From Candidatus Methanoperedens sp. (GTDB lineage: Archaea; Halobacteriota; Methanosarcinia; Methanosarcinales; Methanoperedenaceae), in the NCBI GenBank assembly GCA_026552835.1, contig JAPMTY010000040.1:1-20850 (forward strand): a stretch of DNA of 20,850 nucleotides. The letters run 5' to 3'. A program made the position numbers and the translations under genes. Of this stretch, positions 1 to 6,750 are shown piece by piece. Each line of letters begins with the position of its first letter. Positions within the stretch are counted from its first letter, which is position 1. The notes below the pieces were generated by a model. That model had not been told where the DNA came from, searched no databases, and saw only the letters and a program-made list of their open reading frames with translations.

Positions 1-29
1 AGGGATTTTTGAAAAGTTAAGTCAATAGT

Positions 30-830
30 ATGGCCAGGGATAAGCAGATTCAACGGATGGATGACAAAATCGATGAATTCCGTACGCGTATCAAGGATTC
101 TGACCTGAGACAGGTTTTTGACGATGTTTTTGACAATGCTACGTTGATGGCTCTTTATGAACTTGCAAGAAAAGGTTACATCGATGCGATAGGCGGGTCA
201 TTCAGCACGGGAAAAGAAGCAAATCTGTTCCATGCCATATCGAAAAACGATGCTGCTTCTGAAATTGCTATAAAAATATATCTTATTTCAACTGCAAATT
301 TTAATGCAATGAAAGATTATATCCTCGGAGACCCGCGGTTTGTCGGGATTAAACACAGCAGGAAAGACATAATTCTTGCGTGGACTAAAAAAGAATATAA
401 GAACCTGAAGCGGGCTGAAGAAGCGGGCGTGCGTGTTCCAAAACCATATATTACTAAAAGGAACATCCTGTTGATGGAGTTCATCGGAAAGGACGGCGTC
501 CCGATGCCGCAATTAAAGGATGTAAAACTGACCACAGAAGAAGCGGAGCATATTTTTAAAAAGATTGTCGAATATATGGGCCTCCTGTACTCAAAAGCAA
601 AACTCGTTCACGCCGACCTTAGCGAATATAATATTCTGGTTGACATGAATACTATGGAGCCTGTGATAATCGATATGGGCCAGTCGGTCACAACCGACCA
701 TTACCATGCTGATATGTATTTGCAGCGCGATGTTGTCAATATTGCAAGGTTCTTTAAAAAATTGAAAATTCCGGTAAATGAAGATGAGATGATTTCACTA
801 ATAAAAAGTAATAAAGAGGAGAAAAAATGA
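30..830 (+). CDS. rio1: RIO1-family atypical serine protein kinase
   Basis: This is a 266-residue atypical kinase/ATPase of the RIO family, which acts in late small ribosomal subunit maturation. The sequence shows the RIO1-type nucleotide loop STGKEANLF (residues 59-67), the ATP-anchoring lysine in AIKIY (K82), the catalytic loop HADLSEYNIL (194-203, catalytic D196 and N201) and the metal-binding IDMGQ (D215). The N-terminal 50 residues form the usual winged-helix-like RIO extension. STGKEA and HADLSEYN favour RIO1 over RIO2, and the length is normal for archaeal RIO1. The stop codon overlaps the start of the KH-domain gene (ATGA), so the two are translationally coupled. That fits a joint role in 30S maturation, because Dim2/Pno1 and Rio1 act in the same process in eukaryotes. 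The promoter lies off the left edge or within the first 29 bases. Confidence 0.96.
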   Translation: MARDKQIQRMDDKIDEFRTRIKDSDLRQVFDDVFDNATLMALYELARKGYIDAIGGSFSTGKEANLFHAISKNDAASEIAIKIYLISTANFNAMKDYILGDPRFVGIKHSRKDIILAWTKKEYKNLKRAEEAGVRVPKPYITKRNILLMEFIGKDGVPMPQLKDVKLTTEEAEHIFKKIVEYMGLLYSKAKLVHADLSEYNILVDMNTMEPVIIDMGQSVTTDHYHADMYLQRDVVNIARFFKKLKIPVNEDEMISLIKSNKEEKK

Positions 831-1363
831 CAGAGCATATTAAAATTCCACTCGAAAGGGTGGCTGTTCTTGTTGGCCCGAAAGGGACTATTAAACAATT
901 GATTGAAGAAAAATCAACGGCAGCGCTAAATATCGATAGCCAGAGCGGGGATGTCGAGATAGGTGATCCCAAGGACGCTATCAAAGGATTGCGGACAAAA
1001 GAAGTAGTCCACGCTATAGCGCGCGGTTTCAGCCCTGAAAAAGCACTTAAGTTGTTCGATGAAGAGCTTCTGCTGTTCGAAACAATGGACCTTTCAAATA
1101 TTGCAAGAACTGAAAAAGACCTGCAGCGCATCAAAGGAAGAATCATAGGTAAAGGCGGTAAAGCACGTGAGGTTTTTGAGAGCCTTACCAACGTACATAT
1201 ATCGGTTTATGGAAAAACTGTGAGCATAATAGGGTATCCAGAACAAAACGCAGTGGCAAGAGCAGGCATTGATATGCTCCTTGCAGGCTCAGCCCATGGC
1301 CCGGTTTATAATTTCCTTGAGAAGAAGAAAAGTGAATTGAAACGCGCTGAGCTTGGGTTATAG
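827..1363 (+). CDS. Dim2/Pno1-like two-KH-domain RNA-binding protein
   Basis: This 178-residue cytoplasmic RNA-binding protein belongs to the universal archaeal KH family related to eukaryotic Dim2/Pno1, which binds near the 3' end of small-subunit rRNA. Two KH domains are visible: KH1 has the GxxG loop GPKG (residues 17-20) and KH2 has GKGG (108-111, in RIIGKGGKARE). A charged helix joins them and the family-typical tail AHGPVYNFLEKKK follows. The start is well supported by a GAGGAG Shine-Dalgarno sequence a few bases upstream and by the 4-nt overlap with rio1. It stops with TAG, which shows that TAG is used as an ordinary stop here. The gene ends 9 bp before the convergent mqnE. The role in 16S processing comes from family knowledge; the domain assignment is seen directly. 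Confidence 0.93.
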   Translation: MTEHIKIPLERVAVLVGPKGTIKQLIEEKSTAALNIDSQSGDVEIGDPKDAIKGLRTKEVVHAIARGFSPEKALKLFDEELLLFETMDLSNIARTEKDLQRIKGRIIGKGGKAREVFESLTNVHISVYGKTVSIIGYPEQNAVARAGIDMLLAGSAHGPVYNFLEKKKSELKRAELGL

Positions 1364-1372
1364 ATCAGGCTT

Positions 1373-2464
1373 TCAATATTTTTTTATTATTTCATAGTTC
1401 GAAGTCCTTTCCACCGGTATCCTGCCTGCATTTCTTATTAATCGGATCAGCCTCTCTTTTGGCATATACTCCGGAGTGGCGCCGCCGGCAGCATGTGTGA
1501 TTCGTTCCTCCATGACCGTGCCGTCTATATCGTTTGCGCCATAATGCAGGGCTACCTGCGCAAGTTTCTCGCCCACCATGACCCAATAGGTCTTGATATT
1601 ATTAATATAGCCGTTTAATAAAAGACGTGAGACTGCAATTATTTTAAGGTCGTCAAAACCTGTTGGGCCGTATCGCACGAGCCCGTTTTTTTGAAGCTCG
1701 GTATTATCGGGATGGAATTTCAAGGGAATGAACGCCTGGAACCCGCCGGTTTTTTCCTGCAATTTTCTTATCCTGAAAATATGGTCTACAATATCGGAAT
1801 GCGTCTCGATATGCCCGTAAAGCATCGTAGCATTGCTTTTTATTCCGAGGCTGTGGGCGGTTTCCATCACCTTGAGCCATTGCTCGCCCGTTATTTTATC
1901 AGGGCAGACTTTTTTGCGCGTTTCTTCGTTGAATATCTCGCCGCCGCCACCGGGAAGACCCGTAAGTCCCGCTTTCTTAAGACGCAGGAGTACTTCCCTG
2001 ACGCTCATGCCCGAAGCCTTCGCAAGATGGGCAATTTCAACGGCCGTGAACGCTTTGAGGGACATCGCAGGATACTTCTGATGAAGTCGGTTGAGCAATT
2101 CTTCGTAATATTCAAATGGAAGCGCAGGATTTAGCGAACCCACAATATGCAGCTCAGTGGCGCCCATATTCGAGGCCCTCTCTGCTTTCTCCAGTATTTC
2201 ATCGACGGTAAGTGTGAAAGCTCCATTCTGTCCCTCTTCCCTGAAATAAGCACAAAACCTGCATTTCGAGGTGCAAACGTTGGTATAGTTTATGTGGCAA
2301 TTGGTCACGAACATAACGCCATCGCCGACAGTTTTTTGCCTTACATAATCTGCAAGCGCTCCGATGAGAGGGAGGTTTTTTGACTCCATGAGGAGCATCC
2401 CGTCTTCAAAATCCAGTTCCTCTGAAGCCTGTATTTTTTCTATTATTCCAGAGAGTTCTTCCAT
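1373..2464 (-). CDS. mqnE: Aminofutalosine synthase (radical SAM, MqnE)
   Basis: This 363-residue radical SAM enzyme most resembles MqnE, which joins the adenosyl radical to 3-[(1-carboxyvinyl)oxy]benzoate to make aminofutalosine in the futalosine route to menaquinone. The [4Fe-4S]/SAM motif CxxxCxxC is CTSKCRFC (C64, C68, C71). Landmarks that favour MqnE over the related MqnC and CofH are HIVGSLNPALPFEYY, LPGGGGEIF, SNATMLYGHIET, GGFQAFIPLKFHP, IKTYWVM and GANDIDGTV. CofH would usually show GGFTEFVPL in the corresponding stretch. The length is normal. It is the last gene of an apparent minus-strand operon with the TIM-barrel and rubrerythrin-like genes. No other mqn gene is in the window. 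Menaquinone use suggests an anaerobic respirer such as Methanoperedens. A CofH-like paralogue is the main alternative. Confidence 0.86.
   Translation of the reverse strand: MEELSGIIEKIQASEELDFEDGMLLMESKNLPLIGALADYVRQKTVGDGVMFVTNCHINYTNVCTSKCRFCAYFREEGQNGAFTLTVDEILEKAERASNMGATELHIVGSLNPALPFEYYEELLNRLHQKYPAMSLKAFTAVEIAHLAKASGMSVREVLLRLKKAGLTGLPGGGGEIFNEETRKKVCPDKITGEQWLKVMETAHSLGIKSNATMLYGHIETHSDIVDHIFRIRKLQEKTGGFQAFIPLKFHPDNTELQKNGLVRYGPTGFDDLKIIAVSRLLLNGYINNIKTYWVMVGEKLAQVALHYGANDIDGTVMEERITHAAGGATPEYMPKERLIRLIRNAGRIPVERTSNYEIIKKY
1379..1385 (+). terminator. oligo-T terminator after rio1-KH
   Basis: A run of seven T on the plus strand lies 15 bp after the KH-gene stop codon. Oligo-T on the non-template strand is the usual archaeal transcription stop. 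It sits inside the 3' end of the convergent mqnE coding region, so the two transcripts overlap slightly. Confidence 0.5.
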
Positions 2465-2505
2465 CAGGTTGCCTTTTATTAGCAGATAGTAAATAAGAGC
2501 ATCGT

Positions 2506-3339
2506 TTAATGTTGATTTTTTATCATGTCGTATTCTTTTTTCAGCGCCATCGCATCAGCTTCAAGATTCGGGCTTTCACAGATAACCATCCCCCGAATGT
2601 CAAAATCGGAAAAAGCCTGCGCAAGCTCCTTATATTTGAAATCCGATTCAGAAAATACAAGATGCCTTTTCTCGCCTTTCTCCGAGTATTCTATCCCTGA
2701 AACGTGTATATGCATATTGTCAAGCCCAAAACGTCCAAGCCTGTCTTCTACACGCGCCAGAATTGAGGAAAACTCATCATGGGAATTATATTTCCCTGTT
2801 ATCGCATGCAGGTGAGAGAAATCGATACATGGCAAAACCCCTTCCACTTCAGTAATTTCGAGCACTTCATCCAGCGTTCCGAACTGGGAACCCCGCCCCA
2901 TCGTTTCAATCCGCAATATGATGTCTATATCTTCTTTTTCTAATTGTTCCCTTATATCAATAAGCTCTTTTTTTATTTTTTCATAAACTGCCCGCCTTCC
3001 GCCGCCCTGGATAAAACCCGCATGCACTACCACGCTTTTTGCCCCACACACGCTTCCGATTCTTGCTGAGTTCAGGATTCTTTCCTTGCTTTTGACTAGC
3101 GTTTCACCTTCAGCATTGAGATTGATATAATAAGGGGCATGCGCACTCAATCTTACTTCCAGTTTCTTTGCCACTTCCCTCACACTGCGCGCCGTTTTCT
3201 CTCCCATTTTAACGCCGCGGACAAACTCAAGTTCCATGCAGCCAAGACCCAATTCGTGCACGCGCCCGATGCCCGATATACTGTCATTTCCTTTTGAGCT
3301 TAATGGTGTGCCTGCCGTGCCGAAAAGCAGGTGTTCCAT
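2506..3339 (-). CDS. Endonuclease IV-like TIM-barrel protein
   Basis: This 277-residue protein belongs to the AP endonuclease 2/endonuclease IV superfamily of metal-dependent TIM barrels. Residues at expected metal-ligand positions are H67 (SAHAPYYINL), H106 (VVVHAGF), E145 (LRIETMG), D173 and H176 (CIDFSHLHA), H212 (HIHVSG), H226 (KRHLVF) and E255 (ICESP). The HAPYYINL stretch and the D-x2-H motif are characteristic of the nuclease branch rather than sugar isomerases. One oddity is that classical Nfo has a DxH pair for the third zinc, while here the residue two before H226 is Lys224, so one ligand may be missing or supplied by nearby E223. It starts 6 bp after the rubrerythrin-like gene and 41 bp separate it from mqnE. 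Its likely role is repair of abasic or oxidised DNA, but substrate and activity are not certain. Confidence 0.8.
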   Translation of the reverse strand: MEHLLFGTAGTPLSSKGNDSISGIGRVHELGLGCMELEFVRGVKMGEKTARSVREVAKKLEVRLSAHAPYYINLNAEGETLVKSKERILNSARIGSVCGAKSVVVHAGFIQGGGRRAVYEKIKKELIDIREQLEKEDIDIILRIETMGRGSQFGTLDEVLEITEVEGVLPCIDFSHLHAITGKYNSHDEFSSILARVEDRLGRFGLDNMHIHVSGIEYSEKGEKRHLVFSESDFKYKELAQAFSDFDIRGMVICESPNLEADAMALKKEYDMIKNQH

Positions 3340-3345
3340 TCAGGT

Positions 3346-3861
3346 TCAACCCTCTATCGTGGGAGGGGAATAACCATACCATGAGCCTTCCTGCTCAAGG
3401 TAATATAAAGCGTCTTCAAGTGTCTTTTTATGTTCCTCCTCGAAATGCACGAGTGTCAAAAACAATTCCTTGCTTGACTTAATATCAATCTTTTGTGCGC
3501 CGGTTGAATACAGCTCGATAGACCTTTTCTCAGTCCGTATCCCGAGGGTCAAAACATCCTTTGTCTCGGAGATGCCAAGCGGCTCAAGGGATTCGGGGAA
3601 AATCTGCTTTGCTTTTTCCCTGTTCTCTTCATCAAGCTCTTTGATATCTATAGGCTTCCCTGATACTTTTCTATATTCTTTCTCAAGAAGTTCCCTGTGT
3701 TCCCCCTCGTCCCTTGCAAGCCCCCTGAAAATAGACTTTGCATTATCATCTTCGACAAGTTCGCTGAATATCGAATAGTATTCCGTGCCATAAATTTCAA
3801 TCGATATTGCCTCTTTTAAAATTTCAAGAAGCATACTGTTCTGGTCGTTCGTAATGTTCAC
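3346..3861 (-). CDS. Rubrerythrin/ferritin-like diiron protein
   Basis: This 171-residue soluble protein has the four-helix ferritin-like pattern. Candidate diiron ligands are E22 on the first helix, E52 and H55 (DEGEH, an ExxH motif), E111 or E116 on the third helix, and E141 with H144 (EEEHKK, the second ExxH). There is no C-terminal rubredoxin CxxC domain, so it is an erythrin-type or ferritin-like protein rather than full rubrerythrin. Such proteins commonly reduce peroxide or handle iron in anaerobes. It is the first gene of the operon with the endonuclease IV-like gene and mqnE. The longest reading uses a GTG start at 3861 just after a TATA-like element; the alternative ATG at codon 10 (3834) would leave the fold intact, and neither start has a clear Shine-Dalgarno sequence. 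Confidence 0.82.
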   Translation of the reverse strand: MNITNDQNSMLLEILKEAISIEIYGTEYYSIFSELVEDDNAKSIFRGLARDEGEHRELLEKEYRKVSGKPIDIKELDEENREKAKQIFPESLEPLGISETKDVLTLGIRTEKRSIELYSTGAQKIDIKSSKELFLTLVHFEEEHKKTLEDALYYLEQEGSWYGYSPPTIEG

Positions 3862-3898
3862 CCGTTAAAAGTTGATTGCAATAGGTAATAAAGATTGG

Positions 3899-3904
3899 TA
3901 TATA
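3899..3904 (-). promoter_or_regulatory. TATA box for the minus-strand operon
   Basis: TATATA lies 38 bp upstream of the GTG start of the rubrerythrin-like gene, the normal position for an archaeal promoter with a short leader. It shares an 86-bp divergent intergenic region with the CBS-ParB gene. Confidence 0.5.
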
Positions 3905-3910
3905 CAATAC

Positions 3911-3919
3911 TTTTAAAAA
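3911..3919 (+). promoter_or_regulatory. TATA-like box for the CBS-ParB gene
   Basis: TTTTAAAAA is centred about 33 bp before the ATG at 3948. Transcription would start very close to the start codon, giving a nearly leaderless mRNA. This fits the absence of a clear Shine-Dalgarno sequence there. Confidence 0.45.
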
Positions 3920-3947
3920 GGGAAAAGCTCATACCTATCAAAATAAC

Positions 3948-4763
3948 ATGACCGACCATCCAAAAGTCAAGAATTACATGACACAGGACGTAGATACTGT
4001 TTCTCCGGAAAATACAGTCAAGGATGTCATAAATATGATTCGAAAGACGGGGCATGATGGTTTTCCCGTGGTAGAGGACAGCAAAGTCGCAGGATATGTA
4101 TCGGCTTCAAATCTGCTTGAAAAATCACTGGATGAGAAAATCTCCAATGTCATGACACGGGACATACTAGTCGCTGATACCGAAATGGAGATGAGCGATG
4201 TAGCGCGCGTCATATTCAGGTCTGGTAAATCAAAACTGCCTGTCGTAGACCAGAACATGCACCTGCAGGGCATTATTACGAATTCCGATGTCATCCGTTC
4301 GCATATCGAGAGAACAAGCCCGCAAAAAGTCTGGACGCTCAAGAAGACGCTTGAAGCAATCCACAATATACATGTTGACGTAGTTCGCGAAACGGTCAAC
4401 ATAGATGAACTTGTGCCCACGCAGCCCAAAGTATATGCAGACGAACTTGACGGAAGAATATACGAACTTAAGAAGGGGCTTGCCGAACCGATAGTTGTTA
4501 TTAAAAAAACAAATAAACTTATTCTTGTGGATGGGCACCACAGGGTAATAGCTGCAAAAAAACTTGGAATAAAAACTATGGATGCATACGTGATTCCGCT
4601 GGGGGACGAAATCCATTTAGGGATGGAAAAGACAGCTACCACATCTGGGCTTCATTCATTATCTGACATCAAAATTCTTGATTATGCAAAACATCCTCTT
4701 ATCGAGATAACAAAGAGACTTAAAAAAGATGATGAGAACGGGCTTACAAAATTCTCTCAATGA
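3948..4763 (+). CDS. CBS-pair protein fused to a ParB/SerK-like domain
   Basis: This is a 271-residue soluble protein with two parts. Residues about 10-60 and 68-120 are two CBS motifs (KNYMTQDVDTVSP and SNVMTRDILVA begin them), which together form a module that binds adenine nucleotides. Residues about 149-215 are a ParB/sulfiredoxin-like fold with the signature VDGHHRVIAAKKLG (DGHHR, 195-199). The same DGHHR motif is found in the archaeal ADP-dependent free serine kinase SerK of Thermococcus, so a small-molecule kinase regulated through CBS ligand binding is as plausible as a DNA-partition role. No parA is nearby, which argues against chromosome partitioning. It is transcribed alone and converges on another CBS protein 24 bp downstream. 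Domain calls are firm; the activity is inferred. Confidence 0.85.
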   Translation: MTDHPKVKNYMTQDVDTVSPENTVKDVINMIRKTGHDGFPVVEDSKVAGYVSASNLLEKSLDEKISNVMTRDILVADTEMEMSDVARVIFRSGKSKLPVVDQNMHLQGIITNSDVIRSHIERTSPQKVWTLKKTLEAIHNIHVDVVRETVNIDELVPTQPKVYADELDGRIYELKKGLAEPIVVIKKTNKLILVDGHHRVIAAKKLGIKTMDAYVIPLGDEIHLGMEKTATTSGLHSLSDIKILDYAKHPLIEITKRLKKDDENGLTKFSQ

Positions 4764-4787
4764 TTGCCATCGCCCTTCTATTCATTC

Positions 4788-5663
4788 TTAATAAAAAGCA
4801 AGCCTGCTTAAGATATCTGTTTTTGAAATAAGCCCGACCAGTTCCCCATTAACCCTTATCATTAGCCTTCCCACTTTTTCTTTGTTGAATACCTTTACAA
4901 CTTCATAAAGAGGTGTTTCACCATCAACAGAGATTATTTCTTTTGTCATTATGTCTTTTATTTTCAGGCTGGTCTTACCTTCTGCAAGTGTTTTTCCGAT
5001 ATCGGTAAGTGTGACTATTCCCACAATCGTGTCCTTATCTTTTACAGGAGCGCCGTGGATATTGTTTTTAACGAGTATCCTTGAAGCCTCCTGTATTGTT
5101 GCCATTGCGGGGATTGTTATCGGATTTTCCCGGATATAGTTTTTAACAGGTTTTTTGGGAAGGGATATCATTTCCTGGATGACGAATAATATAGAATTCT
5201 GGGTATCATCCCTGCCAATGACCGAGCCTCGTATTACAAGTTTATTTACAGGGGTGGGTCCTATTAAAATACTGTCCCCCACATCGAATTTTCGTATATC
5301 ACCGATTACATGCACGGTAGCATTGCATAGATCTGGATGCCTGACTGTCGTAAAACTGATTTCCGATGCCGTAGCGTTTTCGATTATTTCATCATTCCGT
5401 CTTATGGGCACGTTTGTTTCTTTGTCCATTTCGGATAGACTCAATGCCCGGTATGTTGAACCGGTTGCTTTATATCCGCCTTTGGGTCCGGGCACTCCTT
5501 CAACCAATCCAAGCGCTTTTAGTGATTGCATCTGATTACGGACCGTTCCAGGGTTCCGTTTTATAATCTCTGCAATATCTTCTCCTTTGATTGCCTGTTT
5601 TCTTGTCCTGTATAGATTAATTAAGGCTATTAAAATCTCTTTCTGGATTGGCGTTAGTTCCAT
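4788..5663 (-). CDS. Winged-helix regulator with C-terminal CBS pair
   Basis: This 291-residue predicted transcriptional regulator is of the archaeal HTH-CBS type. Residues 1-75 form a winged helix (TPIQKEILIALINLYR, recognition region NPGTVRNQMQSLKALGLVEG, and wing GPKGGYK). Residues about 85-165 are a beta-rich middle domain of unknown role. Two CBS motifs follow at about 172-225 (VKNYIRENPITIP, ending IVGIVTLTD) and 236-290 (IKDIMTKEIISVD, ending LVGLISKTD). The protein probably binds DNA in response to an adenine nucleotide or SAM. The ATG at 5663 is preceded by a GGGAG Shine-Dalgarno sequence (minus strand, 5676-5680) and a TATA-rich box. Its target is unknown; the divergent cassette beginning at 6052 is close, but a better candidate regulator exists for that. 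Confidence 0.87.
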   Translation of the reverse strand: MELTPIQKEILIALINLYRTRKQAIKGEDIAEIIKRNPGTVRNQMQSLKALGLVEGVPGPKGGYKATGSTYRALSLSEMDKETNVPIRRNDEIIENATASEISFTTVRHPDLCNATVHVIGDIRKFDVGDSILIGPTPVNKLVIRGSVIGRDDTQNSILFVIQEMISLPKKPVKNYIRENPITIPAMATIQEASRILVKNNIHGAPVKDKDTIVGIVTLTDIGKTLAEGKTSLKIKDIMTKEIISVDGETPLYEVVKVFNKEKVGRLMIRVNGELVGLISKTDILSRLAFY

Positions 5664-5702
5664 TTTTCTTAGACTCTCCCTTTCTGATAGTATATTGGAG
5701 TG

Positions 5703-5717
5703 GTATATATATATTTA
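5703..5717 (-). promoter_or_regulatory. TATA box of the HTH-CBS gene
   Basis: An alternating TATATATATATTTATT tract (plus-strand reading) starts about 40 bp upstream of the start codon at 5663. This is a typical archaeal TATA position, giving a leader long enough to include the GGGAG site. Confidence 0.55.
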
Positions 5718-5990
5718 TTGATGATGACAATTGCATTTGACATACAAATGTTACTAAATGTTCATTTTTAAATATAATTAGTGTTCATTAACGATGAATT
5801 TATCTCTCATTTGCCGTTAACGAGTCAGTTAATTTGTGGCTTATTTTTTACTTCTCAGGAATGTCTCATATTCCTGTTTTTCGATGCGTTCCTGTACCAT
5901 TTGTGTTTTATTGGGATTTCTCTGGTTTCAGGTTGAAAATTATATCACTGCTTATGTTTTACTTCGCTTCCGGACAACATTGCTTCCACC

Positions 5991-5999
5991 ATTATATAC
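5991..5999 (+). promoter_or_regulatory. TATA box of the metal-type cassette
   Basis: ATTATATAC is a strong archaeal TATA box about 55 bp upstream of the first ATG. Transcription should start about 25 bp downstream, near 6020, inside the inverted repeat described separately. Confidence 0.6.
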
Positions 6000-6000
6000 T

Positions 6001-6023
6001 TACTTTACATCAAACGTAAAGTA
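6001..6023 (+). promoter_or_regulatory. Inverted-repeat operator, TTTAC-N7-GTAAA type
   Basis: TACTTTAC (6001-6008) and GTAAAGTA (6016-6023) are perfect 8-bp inverted arms around a 7-nt spacer. The site lies directly after the TATA box and covers the expected transcription start, the classic place for an archaeal repressor. Its core, TTTAC-N7-GTAAA, recurs at 10409-10425 in front of the TRASH-domain regulator. The most economical reading is that this regulator binds both sites. Confidence 0.6.
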
Positions 6024-6051
6024 CATATATTCTAAAACATAAAAGGGAGCA

Positions 6052-6354
6052 ATGAAAAATATGCAAACAGACCCAATTTGTGGAATGCAGGGGAAAAACG
6101 ATACAAATAACCCAAATATAAATGAAGGGTTTTTCAGCAGGCACAGGCATACATTGATGATGGTGCTCGGCTGCATTGTCCCACTTCTACTCCTCGGAAT
6201 CCTGTGGTTTGCAGGAGTTTCGCGGAACATACTTTCTTTTGGAATAATACTGCTCTGCCCGATAATACATCTTTTGATGATGAAAAATATGAAACATGGT
6301 TCGCAGAATCCTGAAAGCCAGATTATTGAAAACAAAAAAGAGGAACTTACATGA
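6052..6354 (+). CDS. DUF2933-type membrane protein with YHS-like N-terminus
   Basis: This small membrane protein of 100 residues resembles DUF2933: HRHTLMMVLGCIVPLLLLG begins one membrane helix and LSFGIILLCPIIHLLMM forms a second, with the family-typical CPxxHLLMM ending. DUF2933 proteins are of unknown function and, to my knowledge, often sit near copper or heavy-metal genes. The N-terminus carries DPICGM, the hallmark opening of YHS metal-binding domains (usually DPVCGM), but without the rest of that domain. GGGAG at 6045-6049 is only 2 nt from the ATG at 6052 and 11 nt from a second ATG at 6061, so the start may be the latter. It is the first gene of the cassette and overlaps the next by ATGA. 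Confidence 0.75.
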   Translation: MKNMQTDPICGMQGKNDTNNPNINEGFFSRHRHTLMMVLGCIVPLLLLGILWFAGVSRNILSFGIILLCPIIHLLMMKNMKHGSQNPESQIIENKKEELT

Positions 6355-6746
6355 GAATTTCTGGAATTATAATAGCGTTATCAATATTGACCGCAGTCGC
6401 TATCAGCGGATGCATATCAGGAGGCGAGAAGCCTCAGGCTGATTTATTGGGGACAAGGGTGAATTAGGAAGCCGGAGTACCAATAACAGCAACTTATCTT
6501 ACCGATATTACTAATGCCACTGCTTTTGAAATTAAAGTCACTGCCCATATGGACTATAACGATGATTTTAAGAATAATTCTTACCTGCGTGATTCCGGCG
6601 GCAAAACATTCCAACCTCTTTCTTATGTGGGCTCAGGCGGGCATCATGCAAGCGGTACACTTCGATTTCCCAAAACCGAAAGCAAGAGTTTTGAACTTGT
6701 GATCAGGGACGTTGCAGGGGTAAATGAGAGAGTCTTCAAGTGGTAG
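6351..6746 (+). pseudogene. GGHH-type lipoprotein gene interrupted by in-frame TAG
   Basis: The frame opens at ATG 6351 with a lipoprotein signal (ISGIIIALSILTAVAISGC, lipobox cysteine C21), then meets TAG at 6465-6467 after 38 codons. It continues without a further stop to TAG at 6744-6746. The downstream part is a complete small beta-rich domain with SGGHHASGTLRFP and the ending VIRDVAGVNERVFKW. I recognise this pattern, GGHHxxGxLxFP followed by a GVxERxFxW end, from uncharacterised exported proteins. No frame is lost across the stop, so a single substitution, a sequencing error or readthrough would explain it. Internal start ATG 6549 would drop both the signal and part of the domain. Pyrrolysine insertion is possible in principle in Methanosarcinales, but nearby genes end in TAG. 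It overlaps the upstream gene by 4 nt. Confidence 0.7.
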
Positions 6747-6750
6747 GTGT

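Larger units (their letters stand above)
5664..6051. other. 388-bp AT-rich intergenic region
   Basis: The region separates the minus-strand HTH-CBS gene from the plus-strand metal-type cassette. The left end holds the HTH-CBS promoter and the right end the cassette promoter and operator. In the middle (about 5720-5990) I see short plus-strand reading frames without Shine-Dalgarno sequences or recognisable protein features. I see no gene remnant, tRNA or repeat array there. Confidence 0.5.

Noticed and set aside
1691..2134. 147-codon frame opposite mqnE
   Set aside because: Shadow of the mqnE coding region; the minus-strand product has clear family motifs.
3974..4642. 222-codon minus-strand frame opposite the CBS-ParB gene
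   Set aside because: Ser/Thr-rich low-information translation typical of an antisense shadow.
3948..4763. Chromosome-partition ParB
   Set aside because: No ParA neighbour, no parS-like repeats seen, and the DGHHR/CBS layout fits a regulated enzyme at least as well.
5834..6042. Two overlapping plus-strand reading frames of 61-68 codons in the intergenic region
   Set aside because: No Shine-Dalgarno sequence, no protein-like pattern, and they run through the TATA box and operator of the downstream cassette.
6351..6746. Genome-wide reassignment of TAG to pyrrolysine as the explanation
   Set aside because: The KH gene, the Met-rich protein gene and the last lipoprotein gene all end in TAG at sensible positions, so TAG acts as stop here; only local readthrough remains possible.
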